This document shows, in pieces, positions 1 to 6,551 of a stretch of 7,753 bases of DNA. Source of the stretch: an uncultured Candidatus Competibacteraceae bacterium (GTDB lineage: Bacteria; Pseudomonadota; Gammaproteobacteria; Competibacterales; Competibacteraceae); assembly GCA_937872125.1 (NCBI GenBank), contig CALMNY010000067.1:1-7753 (forward strand), given 5' to 3'. A program made the translations under genes and the position numbers. The notes under the pieces were generated by a model, which did no database searches, was not told the origin of the DNA, and worked only from the letters and a program-made list of their open reading frames with translations. Within the stretch, counting starts at the first letter, position 1. Every line of letters starts with the position of its first letter.

Positions 1-518
1 ACCGTTTCGGCCCCGCCGCGAATGGCGGCTTTGAGCGTTTCCAGCGCATAGAGCGGATCGGCCTGGTAGCCGTCGAAAAAGTGCTCGGCGTCGTAAATGA
101 CCCGGCGACCCGCCGCGCGCAGGTAGGCCACCGACTGCTCAATGACCCGCAGGTTGTCCTCCAGCGTGGTTTGCAGCACATCAGTGACGTGCAGAGTCCA
201 GGTTTTGCCGAAGATCGTGCAGACCGGCGCCCCTGAGTCCAACAGCGCCTGGATGTTGGCATCGTCCTCCGGGCCGCCCTTGACCCGACAGGTGGAGCCA
301 AAGGCGGCAATCAGCGCCGTGTTCCACTCCAGATCGCGGGCGCGCTCGAAGAATTCGGCGTCCTTGGGATTGGAGCCGGGCCAGCCGCCTTCGATGAAGG
401 CTACGCCCAGATCGTCCAGTCGCCGGGCGATGCGGATTTTGTCGTAAGCCGACAGGTTAAAGCCTTCACCTTGCGTGCCGTCGCGCAAGGTGGTGTCGTA
501 AATCTGGATAAATGACAT
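1..518 (-). CDS. cimA: (R)-citramalate synthase, N-terminal part (runs off the left edge)
   Basis: This enzyme condenses pyruvate with acetyl-CoA to give (R)-citramalate, the first step of the threonine-independent route to isoleucine. Only the first 172 codons are present; the frame stays open to base 1. The N-terminus reads [16 protein letters not shown], with the DTTLRDG catalytic/metal-binding motif of the DRE-TIM metallolyase (isopropylmalate synthase-like) superfamily at residues 8-14. The fragment also carries [13 protein letters not shown] (residues 41-53), CTIFGKTW (100-107) and [10 protein letters not shown] (142-151). This set is characteristic, from memory of the family, of the long (about 520-540 residue) CimA type found in Geobacter and many proteobacteria, rather than LeuA or homocitrate synthase. 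The ATG at 518-516 lies 4 bp after the leuD stop, preceded by a weak GAAGA-like ribosome site. That spacing implies co-transcription and probably coupled translation. The metal-binding histidines and the C-terminal regulatory domain lie outside the window. Confidence 0.9.
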   Translation of the reverse strand, partial: MSFIQIYDTTLRDGTQGEGFNLSAYDKIRIARRLDDLGVAFIEGGWPGSNPKDAEFFERARDLEWNTALIAAFGSTCRVKGGPEDDANIQALLDSGAPVCTIFGKTWTLHVTDVLQTTLEDNLRVIEQSVAYLRAAGRRVIYDAEHFFDGYQADPLYALETLKAAIRGGAET

Positions 519-522
519 AGGA

Positions 523-1104
523 TTATCTTCGCACTTCAAACGCCGCGATCTCTGGCTCGAAACCCAGGATGTAGCCCAGTTCGTCCACGCCATTGAGCAG
601 GCAGGTCTTGTTGAACGGGTCAATCGGGAACGTCACCGAACCGCCAGGGAAGGACAGGGTCTGGGCGGCTAGGTCAAGCGTCAGTTCAGCGTCGGGATTT
701 GCCGCGACCAGCGCCAACAGTTGCTGATGCGTTTGCGCATCCACAATAATCGGCAGCAGGCCATTCTTGAGCGCGTTGCTGCGGAAAATGTCGGCGAACG
801 AGGTGCTGATCACGGCCTGGAACCCGAACCCGGTCAGCGCCCAGGGCGCGTGCTCGCGGGAGGAACCACAGCCGAAGTTGTCGCCCGCCAACAGGATTTG
901 GCGGCCCGCCGCTTCGGGCCGGTTGAGCACAAACTCGGCCTTGGGCGAACCGTCAGCGTTATAGCGCCAGTCGGCGAACAGATTGTCGCCCATGCCCTTT
1001 TTATCGGTCGCTTTCAAAAACCGGGCGGGAATGATCTGGTCGGTATCAATGTCGTTGACCGGCAGCGCCACGACGCGGGAAGTGAGGGAAGTAAATTGAG
1101 CCAT
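523..1104 (-). CDS. leuD: 3-isopropylmalate dehydratase small subunit
   Basis: This is the small (swivelling-domain) subunit of isopropylmalate isomerase. With LeuC it converts 2-isopropylmalate to 3-isopropylmalate in the cytoplasm, the second committed step of leucine synthesis. The 193-residue length is close to the roughly 200 residues usual for bacterial LeuD. Family motifs are in order: [14 protein letters not shown] at residues 17-30, the substrate-recognition loop [13 protein letters not shown] at 74-86, [15 protein letters not shown] at 104-118, and a C-terminal YILGFE segment. The start is well supported: the ATG follows the leuC stop by one base and has a GGAGG ribosome site 8 nt upstream, inside the end of leuC. 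In citramalate-pathway bacteria the same isomerase also processes citramalate, which fits the cimA gene immediately downstream. That dual role is inferred from context. Confidence 0.97.
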   Translation of the reverse strand: MAQFTSLTSRVVALPVNDIDTDQIIPARFLKATDKKGMGDNLFADWRYNADGSPKAEFVLNRPEAAGRQILLAGDNFGCGSSREHAPWALTGFGFQAVISTSFADIFRSNALKNGLLPIIVDAQTHQQLLALVAANPDAELTLDLAAQTLSFPGGSVTFPIDPFNKTCLLNGVDELGYILGFEPEIAAFEVRR

Positions 1105-1105
1105 G

Positions 1106-2515
1106 TTACCGGCCTCCAGTCACGGTGCGCGGATCGGCCACGGCGCCGGCCAGCGCGCTGGCGGCGGCGGTCAGCGGCGACGCGAGGAAGGTGCGTCCGC
1201 CCTGCCCCTGGCGGCCTTCAAAGTTGCGGTTGCTGGTGCTGACCGCGTATTGACCCGGCTGGAGCTGGTCGCCGTTCATCGCGATGCACATGCTGCAACC
1301 GGGTTCGCGCCATTCCGCGCCCGCCGCTTTGAACACCTGATCCAGACCTTCGGCTTCTGCCTGCTGCTTGATCGCCTGCGAGCCGGGCACCACCATCACG
1401 CGCACGCCAGCGGCGACTTTGCGGCCCTTGAGCAGTGAGGCTGCTTCGCGCAGGTCGGAAATGCGCGAGTTGGTGCAACTGCCGATAAAGACCACATCCA
1501 CGCGCTGGCCCAGCAAGGGCTGACCGGGCTGGAGGCCCATATAGCGCAGCGCCTTGTCGAGTGCGGACTTCTGGTGGGCGTCGCTCAGACGGGTGGGGTC
1601 GGGCACGCGCCCGGTGATGCCCATGCCCATGCCCGGATTGGTGCCATAGGTGATCATCGGTTCGAGCGCGGCGGCGTCCAGGGTAATGGCATGGTCGTAA
1701 GTCGCGCCCGCATCGCTGACCAGCGTTTTCCAGTGAGCGACGGCTTTATCCCATTCCGCCCCCTTGGGCGCATGGTCGCGGCCTAGGAGATAGGCAAAGG
1801 TCACGTCGTCGGGCGCCACCATCCCCGCCCGCGCACCGCCTTCAATGGACATGTTGCAGACGGTCATGCGCTGCTCCATGGTTAGCGCCCGGATGGCTGA
1901 GCCGGTGTACTCAAAGACATAGCCGGTCCCACCGCCGACACCGATTTTGGCAATCAGCGCCAGGATAATATCCTTGGCGGAAACGCCTGCCGCCAGCGTT
2001 CCATCCACGCGGACTTCGCACGTCCGGGGCTTGTTCTGCAACAAGCATTGAGTGGCAAGCACATGCTCGACTTCGCTGGTGCCGATTCCGAAGGCCAGCG
2101 CGCCAAACGCGCCGTGGGTGGCGGTGTGGCTGTCGCCGCAGACGATGGTCATGCCAGGCTGAGTGAGACCCAGTTCCGGGCCGATGACGTGGACGATGCC
2201 GCGATTCGGGCTGGCCATGCCGTGCAGGGTGACGCCAAACTCGGCGGCGTTGACTTCCATCTGGCGGATTTGCGCGGCGGCCAGGGGGTCGGCAATCGGC
2301 ACGTTCAGCGGGGTGGTGGGAATGGAGTGGTCCATCGTGGCGACGGTGCGCTCAGGACGACGGACCTGCAAGCCACGCTGGCGCAGGCCGGTAAAGGCCT
2401 GGGGCGAAGTCACCTCATGGACCAGGTGCAGGTCAATGTACAGGATGGCTGGGGAATCGGGTTGCTCGGCAACGACATGCGACTCCCAGATTTTTTCAAA
2501 GAGTGTTTTTGGCAT
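1106..2515 (-). CDS. leuC: 3-isopropylmalate dehydratase large subunit
   Basis: This is the aconitase-superfamily catalytic subunit that holds the [4Fe-4S] cluster and pairs with LeuD. The open frame reaches back to an ATG at 2656. I place the start at the ATG at 2515-2513 ([15 protein letters not shown]) because the LeuC family begins at that motif and the 47 extra upstream residues resemble nothing conserved. This gives 469 residues, against 466 in E. coli. With this start the cluster cysteines fall at 347 (IGSCTNSR), 407 and 410 (GCSMC), the numbering I recall for E. coli LeuC. Other family motifs are [14 protein letters not shown] (28-41), [19 protein letters not shown] (125-143) and [12 protein letters not shown] (426-437). 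No convincing Shine-Dalgarno sequence precedes 2515, and a perfect hairpin lies 33 nt upstream. The stop is 1 bp from leuD, so translation is probably coupled. No leuB follows in the window. Confidence 0.96.
   Translation of the reverse strand: MPKTLFEKIWESHVVAEQPDSPAILYIDLHLVHEVTSPQAFTGLRQRGLQVRRPERTVATMDHSIPTTPLNVPIADPLAAAQIRQMEVNAAEFGVTLHGMASPNRGIVHVIGPELGLTQPGMTIVCGDSHTATHGAFGALAFGIGTSEVEHVLATQCLLQNKPRTCEVRVDGTLAAGVSAKDIILALIAKIGVGGGTGYVFEYTGSAIRALTMEQRMTVCNMSIEGGARAGMVAPDDVTFAYLLGRDHAPKGAEWDKAVAHWKTLVSDAGATYDHAITLDAAALEPMITYGTNPGMGMGITGRVPDPTRLSDAHQKSALDKALRYMGLQPGQPLLGQRVDVVFIGSCTNSRISDLREAASLLKGRKVAAGVRVMVVPGSQAIKQQAEAEGLDQVFKAAGAEWREPGCSMCIAMNGDQLQPGQYAVSTSNRNFEGRQGQGGRTFLASPLTAAASALAGAVADPRTVTGGR
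1113..1117 (-). promoter_or_regulatory. Ribosome binding site of leuD
   Basis: On the minus strand the sequence reads GGAGG followed by 8 nt and the leuD ATG. It lies inside the last codons of leuC and is the strongest ribosome site in the leuCD-cimA cluster. It fixes the leuD start. Confidence 0.8.
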
Positions 2516-2548
2516 GACCAGATCAGTGATGAAGGTGTAAATTTCGAT

Positions 2549-2567
2549 TCCCAACAAGGTGTTGGGA
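2549..2567 (-). promoter_or_regulatory. Perfect 8-bp hairpin in the leuC leader
   Basis: The arms are TCCCAACA and TGTTGGGA with a 3-nt centre (CCT on the minus strand). The structure ends 33 nt before the leuC ATG. It has no T-run after it, so it is not an ordinary terminator. It could be an mRNA stem affecting leuC translation or stability, or a protein-binding dyad. The pairing is directly visible; the role is inference. Confidence 0.45.
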
Positions 2568-2691
2568 GTTTCGACGATGGTATCGAAGACCTTTGGGCGA
2601 CATCCATCAGGCCGGCGCCCAAGGCGGCGCGAAAATGAATGTTCCCATGGTTTCATAAAAAGACCAGAAAATTCAACCGCCCGAACTGGAT

Positions 2692-2708
2692 TGATCGTTG
2701 CTCGATCA
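2692..2708. repeat. Inverted repeat upstream of leuC
   Basis: The arms are TGATCG and CGATCA separated by 5 bp (TTGCT on the plus strand). The dyad lies 38 bp past the toxin stop and about 180 bp upstream of the leuC start, a plausible place for a regulator site. Arms of 6 bp can arise by chance, so the assignment is weak. Confidence 0.25.
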
Positions 2709-2745
2709 GTCGCAAGGCGAATCTGGCCGGGAATGAATCACTCGG

Positions 2746-3126
2746 TCAACCAGCGCGCACCAGAATCGTATCCGGCAGGTAATCCCTGAACAGCCGATCA
2801 TAGGTGACAATCTGCATACCCTCGCAGCGGGCCTGAGCGATGAGCAAGCGATCAAAGGGGTCTTTATGGTGAGCGGCCAGATCGAGCACCGCCTGAGCAT
2901 GGCCCGGCGTGATGCTGAGCCAGCCGAATCCCTGCGCCCCGACCTCCGCGACGATCTGGCGGGAGGGGAGCGGCAGCTTGCCCAAGCCATGCTTGATGGC
3001 CATCTCCCAGACCGAGACCGCGCTGACCCAGGCGCCGGTCTGCTGGATCAACTGAACGGCCTCGGCATCGGCCATGGCGCCCATCATCCAGTCGTAGAGG
3101 ATGCAGGTATCAAGCAGCAGGCGCAT
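2746..3126 (-). CDS. vapC: PIN-domain ribonuclease toxin, VapC-like
   Basis: This is the predicted toxin of a type II toxin-antitoxin pair: a small Mg2+-dependent endoribonuclease that acts on cellular RNA when not bound by its antitoxin. It has 126 residues, typical of the family. The acidic PIN residues are all visible: Asp6 in LLLDTC, Glu41 in SVWEMAIK, Asp89 and Asp92 in HHKDPFDRLLIAQA, and Asp110 in VTYDRLF. The phrases VSAVSVWEMAIKHGLGKLPL and HHKDPFDRLLIAQA are typical of the subgroup usually annotated as type II toxin VapC / PIN Sll0205-like. The ATG at 3126-3124 lies inside the end of the antitoxin gene (17-bp overlap), which indicates coupled translation. The target RNA cannot be deduced. 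The gene appears intact, with no frameshift and no missing catalytic residue. Confidence 0.9.
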   Translation of the reverse strand: MRLLLDTCILYDWMMGAMADAEAVQLIQQTGAWVSAVSVWEMAIKHGLGKLPLPSRQIVAEVGAQGFGWLSITPGHAQAVLDLAAHHKDPFDRLLIAQARCEGMQIVTYDRLFRDYLPDTILVRAG

Positions 3127-3361
3127 CGTCTTCGCCGTGGAAGAGCCGTTCGATCGCCCGCTCGGTCTCGGCGGACCGCCAGTCGGTCGAATAGGGGACC
3201 AAACCCTTCCAGGCGCCGGGGGATTTCACGCGCGGGGAAATGTAGGGGACAATCCGGGCGACCGGCACGCTGTTACGGGCAATTAGCACCTCCTCTCCCT
3301 GTTCCGCCGCTACGATCAGACTGGATAGCCGGTTCTTGGCCTCCAACATGTTGACTTGCAT
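3110..3361 (-). CDS. Phd/YefM-family antitoxin
   Basis: This 83-residue protein is the predicted antitoxin of the overlapping PIN toxin. The N-terminal part (residues 1-42) has the Phd/YefM pattern: MQVNMLEAKNRLSSLI, then a helix with GEEVLIARNSVPVARIVP. This fold dimerises and binds operator DNA. The C-terminal part (about 48-83, with WKGLV, a charged ERAIERLFHGED helix and a flexible tail) is where this family normally wraps the toxin. The open frame extends upstream to 3496, but I chose the ATG at 3361-3359 because a GAGG ribosome site lies 6 nt before it and homology starts there. A longer frame would also run into the divergent exporter gene. Phd-family antitoxins usually repress their own operon, and a perfect dyad lies 22-41 bp upstream of this start. 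Confidence 0.88.
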   Translation of the reverse strand: MQVNMLEAKNRLSSLIVAAEQGEEVLIARNSVPVARIVPYISPRVKSPGAWKGLVPYSTDWRSAETERAIERLFHGEDDAPAA

Positions 3362-3378
3362 GGTAGACCTCGTAAGCT
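3351..3378 (+). promoter_or_regulatory. Candidate sigma70 promoter for the exporter operon
   Basis: TTGACT (3351-3356) matches the -35 consensus at five of six positions. It is followed after 16 bp by TAAGCT (3373-3378), which keeps only the T, A and final T of the -10 consensus. Transcription would begin near 3385, inside the 20-bp dyad, giving a leader of about 65 nt before the ATPase gene. The weak -10 makes this tentative. Confidence 0.3.
3368..3371 (-). promoter_or_regulatory. Ribosome binding site of the antitoxin gene
   Basis: GAGG on the minus strand stands 6 nt before the ATG at 3361 and decides between this start and upstream alternatives in the same frame. Confidence 0.65.
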
Positions 3379-3382
3379 CTAA

Positions 3383-3402
3383 CTTGGCTAATCTTAGCCA
3401 AG
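3383..3402. promoter_or_regulatory. Perfect 9-bp dyad, candidate toxin-antitoxin operator
   Basis: The arms CTTGGCTAA and TTAGCCAAG are exact reverse complements separated by 2 bp (TC). The site lies between the divergent antitoxin and ATPase genes, 22 bp upstream of the antitoxin start. Length and position suit an autoregulatory operator for a dimeric Phd-family antitoxin. A 9-bp perfect dyad in an 88-bp gap is unlikely to be chance. The identity of the binding protein is inferred from context. Confidence 0.55.
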
Positions 3403-3420
3403 ATGCATCAGATAAAGCAA
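3391..3420 (-). promoter_or_regulatory. Candidate promoter for the toxin-antitoxin operon
   Basis: On the minus strand TTGCTT (3420-3415) and TAAGAT (3396-3391) are 18 bp apart. TAAGAT matches the -10 consensus at four positions and lies inside the dyad, where repressor binding would block RNA polymerase. The -35 is poor (three matches), so the call is tentative. Confidence 0.3.
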
Positions 3421-3449
3421 CAGCGCGCCTTGTGGAGTGATTCGCGCCG

Positions 3450-4166
3450 ATGACCGACCACCGCGACCGGGTTTTCCTTGCCCGTGGCCTGACCAAAATC
3501 TATCCCATGGGCGAGATTCAAGTACAGGCGTTGCGCGGCGTTGATCTGGAATTGTTCGCTGGCGAATTCGTGGTGCTGCTGGGGCCGTCGGGCAGCGGCA
3601 AGTCCACCCTGCTCAATATCCTGGGCGGACTGGACTCGCCCAGCAGTGGCGCCATGCAGTACGGCGGGCGCGATCTCAGCGTGTACGATGACGCCGAACT
3701 GACCCGCTATCGGCGCGAGCATGTCGGCTTTGTATTCCAGTTCTACAATCTCATTCCCAGCCTGACGGCGCGGGAGAACGTCGCCCTGGTCACGGAAATC
3801 GCCCGGAATCCGCTCCCGCCGGAGGAGGCGCTGACCCTGGTCGGGCTGGCTGACCGCCTGGATCATTTCCCGGCGCAGCTTTCAGGCGGCGAGCAGCAAC
3901 GGGTGGCGATTGCCCGGGCGGTAGCCAAGCGCCCCGAGGTGCTGCTGTGCGACGAACCCACCGGCGCGCTCGACGTGCAGACCGGCGTTCTGGTGCTGGC
4001 AGTGATTGATCGCGTGAACCGGGAACTGGGCACCACCACCGTCGTCATCACCCACAACGCCGCCATCGCCGCCATGGCCGACCGGGTCATCCACCTCAGC
4101 AACGGCCTGATCGCCCGCATTGATCACAACGCCCAGCGGCAGGCCCCGCATGAGATCGTCTGGTAG
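3450..4166 (+). CDS. ABC transporter ATP-binding protein (LolD/MacB type)
   Basis: This is the cytoplasmic ATPase that powers the exporter formed with the next two genes. At 238 residues it is a single nucleotide-binding domain with all catalytic motifs intact: Walker [10 protein letters not shown] (45-53), Q-loop Gln97 in FQFYNL, signature LSGGEQQR (144-151), Walker B VLLCDEP (164-170) with Glu169, D-loop GALD (172-175) and switch His202. The N-terminus ([23 protein letters not shown]) and [18 protein letters not shown] are typical of the LolD/MacB/FtsE-like family that drives FtsX-fold permeases. These work as mechanotransmitters on periplasmic substrates rather than as channel importers. 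The ATG has GGAG 12 nt upstream, rather far. It is kept because conserved sequence begins at about residue 7 and no better start exists. The stop is 12 bp before the permease. Confidence 0.93.
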   Translation: MTDHRDRVFLARGLTKIYPMGEIQVQALRGVDLELFAGEFVVLLGPSGSGKSTLLNILGGLDSPSSGAMQYGGRDLSVYDDAELTRYRREHVGFVFQFYNLIPSLTARENVALVTEIARNPLPPEEALTLVGLADRLDHFPAQLSGGEQQRVAIARAVAKRPEVLLCDEPTGALDVQTGVLVLAVIDRVNRELGTTTVVITHNAAIAAMADRVIHLSNGLIARIDHNAQRQAPHEIVW

Positions 4167-4178
4167 GCCGGAACCGCC

Positions 4179-6542
4179 ATGAGAGCTTTGGATCGCAAGC
4201 TGTGGCGCGAACTGTGGCAGATGAAGGGCCAGGCCATCGCCATCGCCTTGGTGATCATCAGCGGCGTCGCCATTCACATCATGTTCGGCGCCACCCTGGA
4301 CGCGCTGCGCCAGACCCGCGCCCGCTATTATCAGGAGTACCGCTTCGCCGACGTGTTCGCTTCGTTGAAACGCGCGCCGGAGAGTCTGCAGGCGCGCATC
4401 GCGGCCATTCCCGGCATCGTCGAGGTCGAAACCCGGGTGGTCGCCGGGGTCAATCTGGAAGTCGCCGGGTTCACGGAGCCGATCACCGGCCGGTTGATCT
4501 CCATCCCCGACACCCGCGAACCCCGGTTGAACCGCCTCTATCTGCGCCAAGGGCGCCTGACGGCGGCGGACCGTAATGATGAGGTGATCGTCAGCGAGGC
4601 GTTCGCCGAAGCCCACCGGCTGGAACCGGGCGCCAAACTGCGGGTGGTCATCAACGGCCGCCGTCAAGCCTTGACCATCGTCGGCACGGCCCTGTCGCCC
4701 GAGTACATCCATCAGATGCGCCCCGGTTCGATTTTTCCCGATTATCGGCGTTATGGCGTGCTGTGGATGGGCCGCCGGGCGCTGGGCGCCGCTTACGGCA
4801 TGGAGGGCGCATTCAACGACGTGGTGATGGGTTTGGCGAACGCCCACGCCGCGCCAAAGGTCATTGACGAACTCGACCGGCTGCTGACGCCCTACGGCGG
4901 CCTGGGCGCGCACGACCGGGAGGATCAGTCGTCGCACCGCTTTCTGACCGAGGAATTCCGTCAAATCACCTTGTCAGCCACGCTGTTTCCGACCATTTTC
5001 CTGGGGGTGGCGGTCTTTTTGTTGAACGTGGTCGTCAGTCGGCTCATCGGGATGCAGCGTGACCAGATCGGCACGCTCAAGGCGTTCGGCTACGGCAATG
5101 GCGCGGTCGCCCTGCATTATCTGAAGCTGGTGCTGCTCATCGTTCTGGTCGGGGTGGCGGTGGGGATCGGCATTGGCGCATGGCTGGGCCAGCTCCTGGC
5201 CGCGCTGTACATGGACTTTTTCCGCTTCCCGTTCCTGGACTACCGGTTGACGCTCCCACTCGTCCTCGGCGCGCTGCTGCTCAACCTCGGCGCCGCCGTG
5301 GCCGGCACCGCCTTCGCCTTGCGCGCCGCCTTCGCCCTGCGTCCCGCCGAGGCGATGCGCCCCGAACCGCCCGCCCGCTATCGCGCTACCGTGGTGGAGC
5401 GGTTGGGCTTGCAAAAGTGGCTGTCGCAACCCAACCGCATGATCCTGCGCCACATCGAGCGCCGGCCGTTCAAGTCCCTGCTGACGGTGCTGGGCATCGC
5501 GCTGGGCTGCGGTATTACCATGGTGGGCCGGTTTCAGGAGGCCACGATCAACCACATGGTGGATGTCCATTACAAGCTCTCGCAACGGGAAGACCTGGCC
5601 GTGACCTTCGTGGAACCTACGTCCTGGCGGGCCATCGGTTCCCTGGACAGTTTGCCGGGCGTGGAGCGGGTCGAGGTGTACCGCGCCGTTCCGGTGCGGT
5701 TGCGGTTCGAACAGCGTTCCCACCGCACCACGCTCAAGGGCGTTCCCTCCGGCGGCGACTTGCAGCGCCTGCTGGACGCCGATCTGCGGCTGCTCACGCT
5801 TCCGGCGGACGGCGTGGTGCTGACGGATTATCTGGGTCAGTTGTTGGGCGTCCGGCCGGGTGATCGGCTGATCGTCGAAGTGCTGGAAGGCGGTCGCCCC
5901 GTGCGGGAGGTTACGGTCGCGGGGCTGGTCAAGGAATATCTCGGGGTGGCCGGTTACATGGACCTCGCCGGCCTCAACCGGCTGTTGCGGGAAGGTCCCG
6001 CCATCTCCGGCGCTTATCTGGCCGTGGATGACCGCGACCGACCCGAACTCTACCGCCGGCTGGGGGAAATTCCCCGCATCGCCGGCACGGCCATCCGCGA
6101 GCAGGAAATCCGCAACTTTCACCAGACCATGGAACAGACCATGCTGTTTTTCACCTTCATCGCCACGCTGTTTGCCGTCATCATTGCCTTCGGGGTGATC
6201 TACAACAGCACCCGCATTGCCCTGACCGAACGGAGCCGGGAACTGGCCAGCCTGCGGGTGCTGGGATTCACCCGGGGGGAAATCAGCTATATCCTGCTGG
6301 GCGAACTGGGCCTGCTGGCGCTGCTCGCCATCCCGCTCGGCTTCGGGATCGGTCGGGCTATCTGCGCCGTGTTCGTGAATGGCGCCCAGTCGGAACTGTA
6401 CCGCATCCCACTGATCATCCATCCGTCCACCTACGCCTTTGCGGCCACGGTGGTGCTGATTTCGGCGCTCCTCTCCGGGCTGCTGGCGCGGCGCAAGCTG
6501 GATCGCCTGGACCTGATCGCCGTCCTCAAGACCCGCGATTGA
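4179..6542 (+). CDS. FtsX/MacB-type ABC exporter permease, duplicated 8-helix form
   Basis: This 787-residue inner-membrane protein is the permease partner of the upstream ATPase. Hydrophobic segments fall at about 19-38, 267-289, 315-340, 360-385, 431-450, 653-675, 704-729 and 751-771. Two large periplasmic domains, about 39-265 and 451-650, resemble MacB core domains. Thus the chain is two four-helix MacB-like units in tandem, the second starting near the RRPFKSLLTVLGIALG segment (428-443). Each FtsX unit has the usual cytoplasmic loop after its second helix: GMQRDQIGTLKAFGY (291-305) and ERSRELASLRVLGF (684-697). One polypeptide probably supplies both halves of the transport dimer that MacB forms as a homodimer. 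The protein belongs to the broad ABC3/FtsX permease group, whose members handle lipoproteins, lipids, peptides or macrolides; the substrate here is unknown. The ATG at 4179 follows the ATPase stop closely, with only a weak GGA site. Confidence 0.92.
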   Translation: MRALDRKLWRELWQMKGQAIAIALVIISGVAIHIMFGATLDALRQTRARYYQEYRFADVFASLKRAPESLQARIAAIPGIVEVETRVVAGVNLEVAGFTEPITGRLISIPDTREPRLNRLYLRQGRLTAADRNDEVIVSEAFAEAHRLEPGAKLRVVINGRRQALTIVGTALSPEYIHQMRPGSIFPDYRRYGVLWMGRRALGAAYGMEGAFNDVVMGLANAHAAPKVIDELDRLLTPYGGLGAHDREDQSSHRFLTEEFRQITLSATLFPTIFLGVAVFLLNVVVSRLIGMQRDQIGTLKAFGYGNGAVALHYLKLVLLIVLVGVAVGIGIGAWLGQLLAALYMDFFRFPFLDYRLTLPLVLGALLLNLGAAVAGTAFALRAAFALRPAEAMRPEPPARYRATVVERLGLQKWLSQPNRMILRHIERRPFKSLLTVLGIALGCGITMVGRFQEATINHMVDVHYKLSQREDLAVTFVEPTSWRAIGSLDSLPGVERVEVYRAVPVRLRFEQRSHRTTLKGVPSGGDLQRLLDADLRLLTLPADGVVLTDYLGQLLGVRPGDRLIVEVLEGGRPVREVTVAGLVKEYLGVAGYMDLAGLNRLLREGPAISGAYLAVDDRDRPELYRRLGEIPRIAGTAIREQEIRNFHQTMEQTMLFFTFIATLFAVIIAFGVIYNSTRIALTERSRELASLRVLGFTRGEISYILLGELGLLALLAIPLGFGIGRAICAVFVNGAQSELYRIPLIIHPSTYAFAATVVLISALLSGLLARRKLDRLDLIAVLKTRD

Positions 6543-6551
6543 ACCCTGATC

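Larger units (their letters stand above)
2516..2745 (-). other. Leader/intergenic region between toxin gene and leuC
   Basis: This 230-bp stretch must hold any promoter dedicated to leuCD-cimA. It is less GC-rich than its surroundings, especially around 2655-2680. I see two dyads, listed separately. I see no leader peptide with a run of leucine codons, and no tRNA-like or known riboswitch pattern. A TATGAA hexamer near 2656-2661 (minus strand) could be a -10 element, but no good -35 sits 16-18 bp upstream. I could not resolve a promoter. No rho-independent terminator (stem followed by a T-run) separates the toxin gene from leuC, so read-through from the toxin-antitoxin promoter is possible. 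Confidence 0.5.

Noticed and set aside
721..1242. 173-codon plus-strand open frame opposite leuD and the leuC end
   Set aside because: It crosses the leuC/leuD boundary in antisense, has no family motif, and both sense genes are certain.
2048..2638. 196-codon plus-strand open frame opposite leuC
   Set aside because: It is antisense to a well-supported leuC and its product is Gly/Asp/Ala-rich with no recognisable motif, as expected of a shadow frame.
2600..2648. Possible 13-residue leader peptide (ATG at about 2646 on the minus strand) upstream of leuC
   Set aside because: The peptide has no leucine or isoleucine codons, no ribosome site, and is not followed by paired alternative stems and a T-run, so it does not fit an attenuator.
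2516..2656. N-terminal extension of leuC by 47 codons to an ATG at 2656
   Set aside because: The extra residues match no LeuC feature, the upstream ATG has no ribosome site, and the shorter start gives family-typical length and cysteine numbering. The open frame is short enough to occur by chance at this GC content.
3362..3496. N-terminal extension of the antitoxin by 45 codons
   Set aside because: It would overlap the divergent ATPase gene and cover the dyad and promoter region. The extra residues are Arg/Ser-rich without pattern, and the ATG at 3361 has a good ribosome site and begins the conserved domain.
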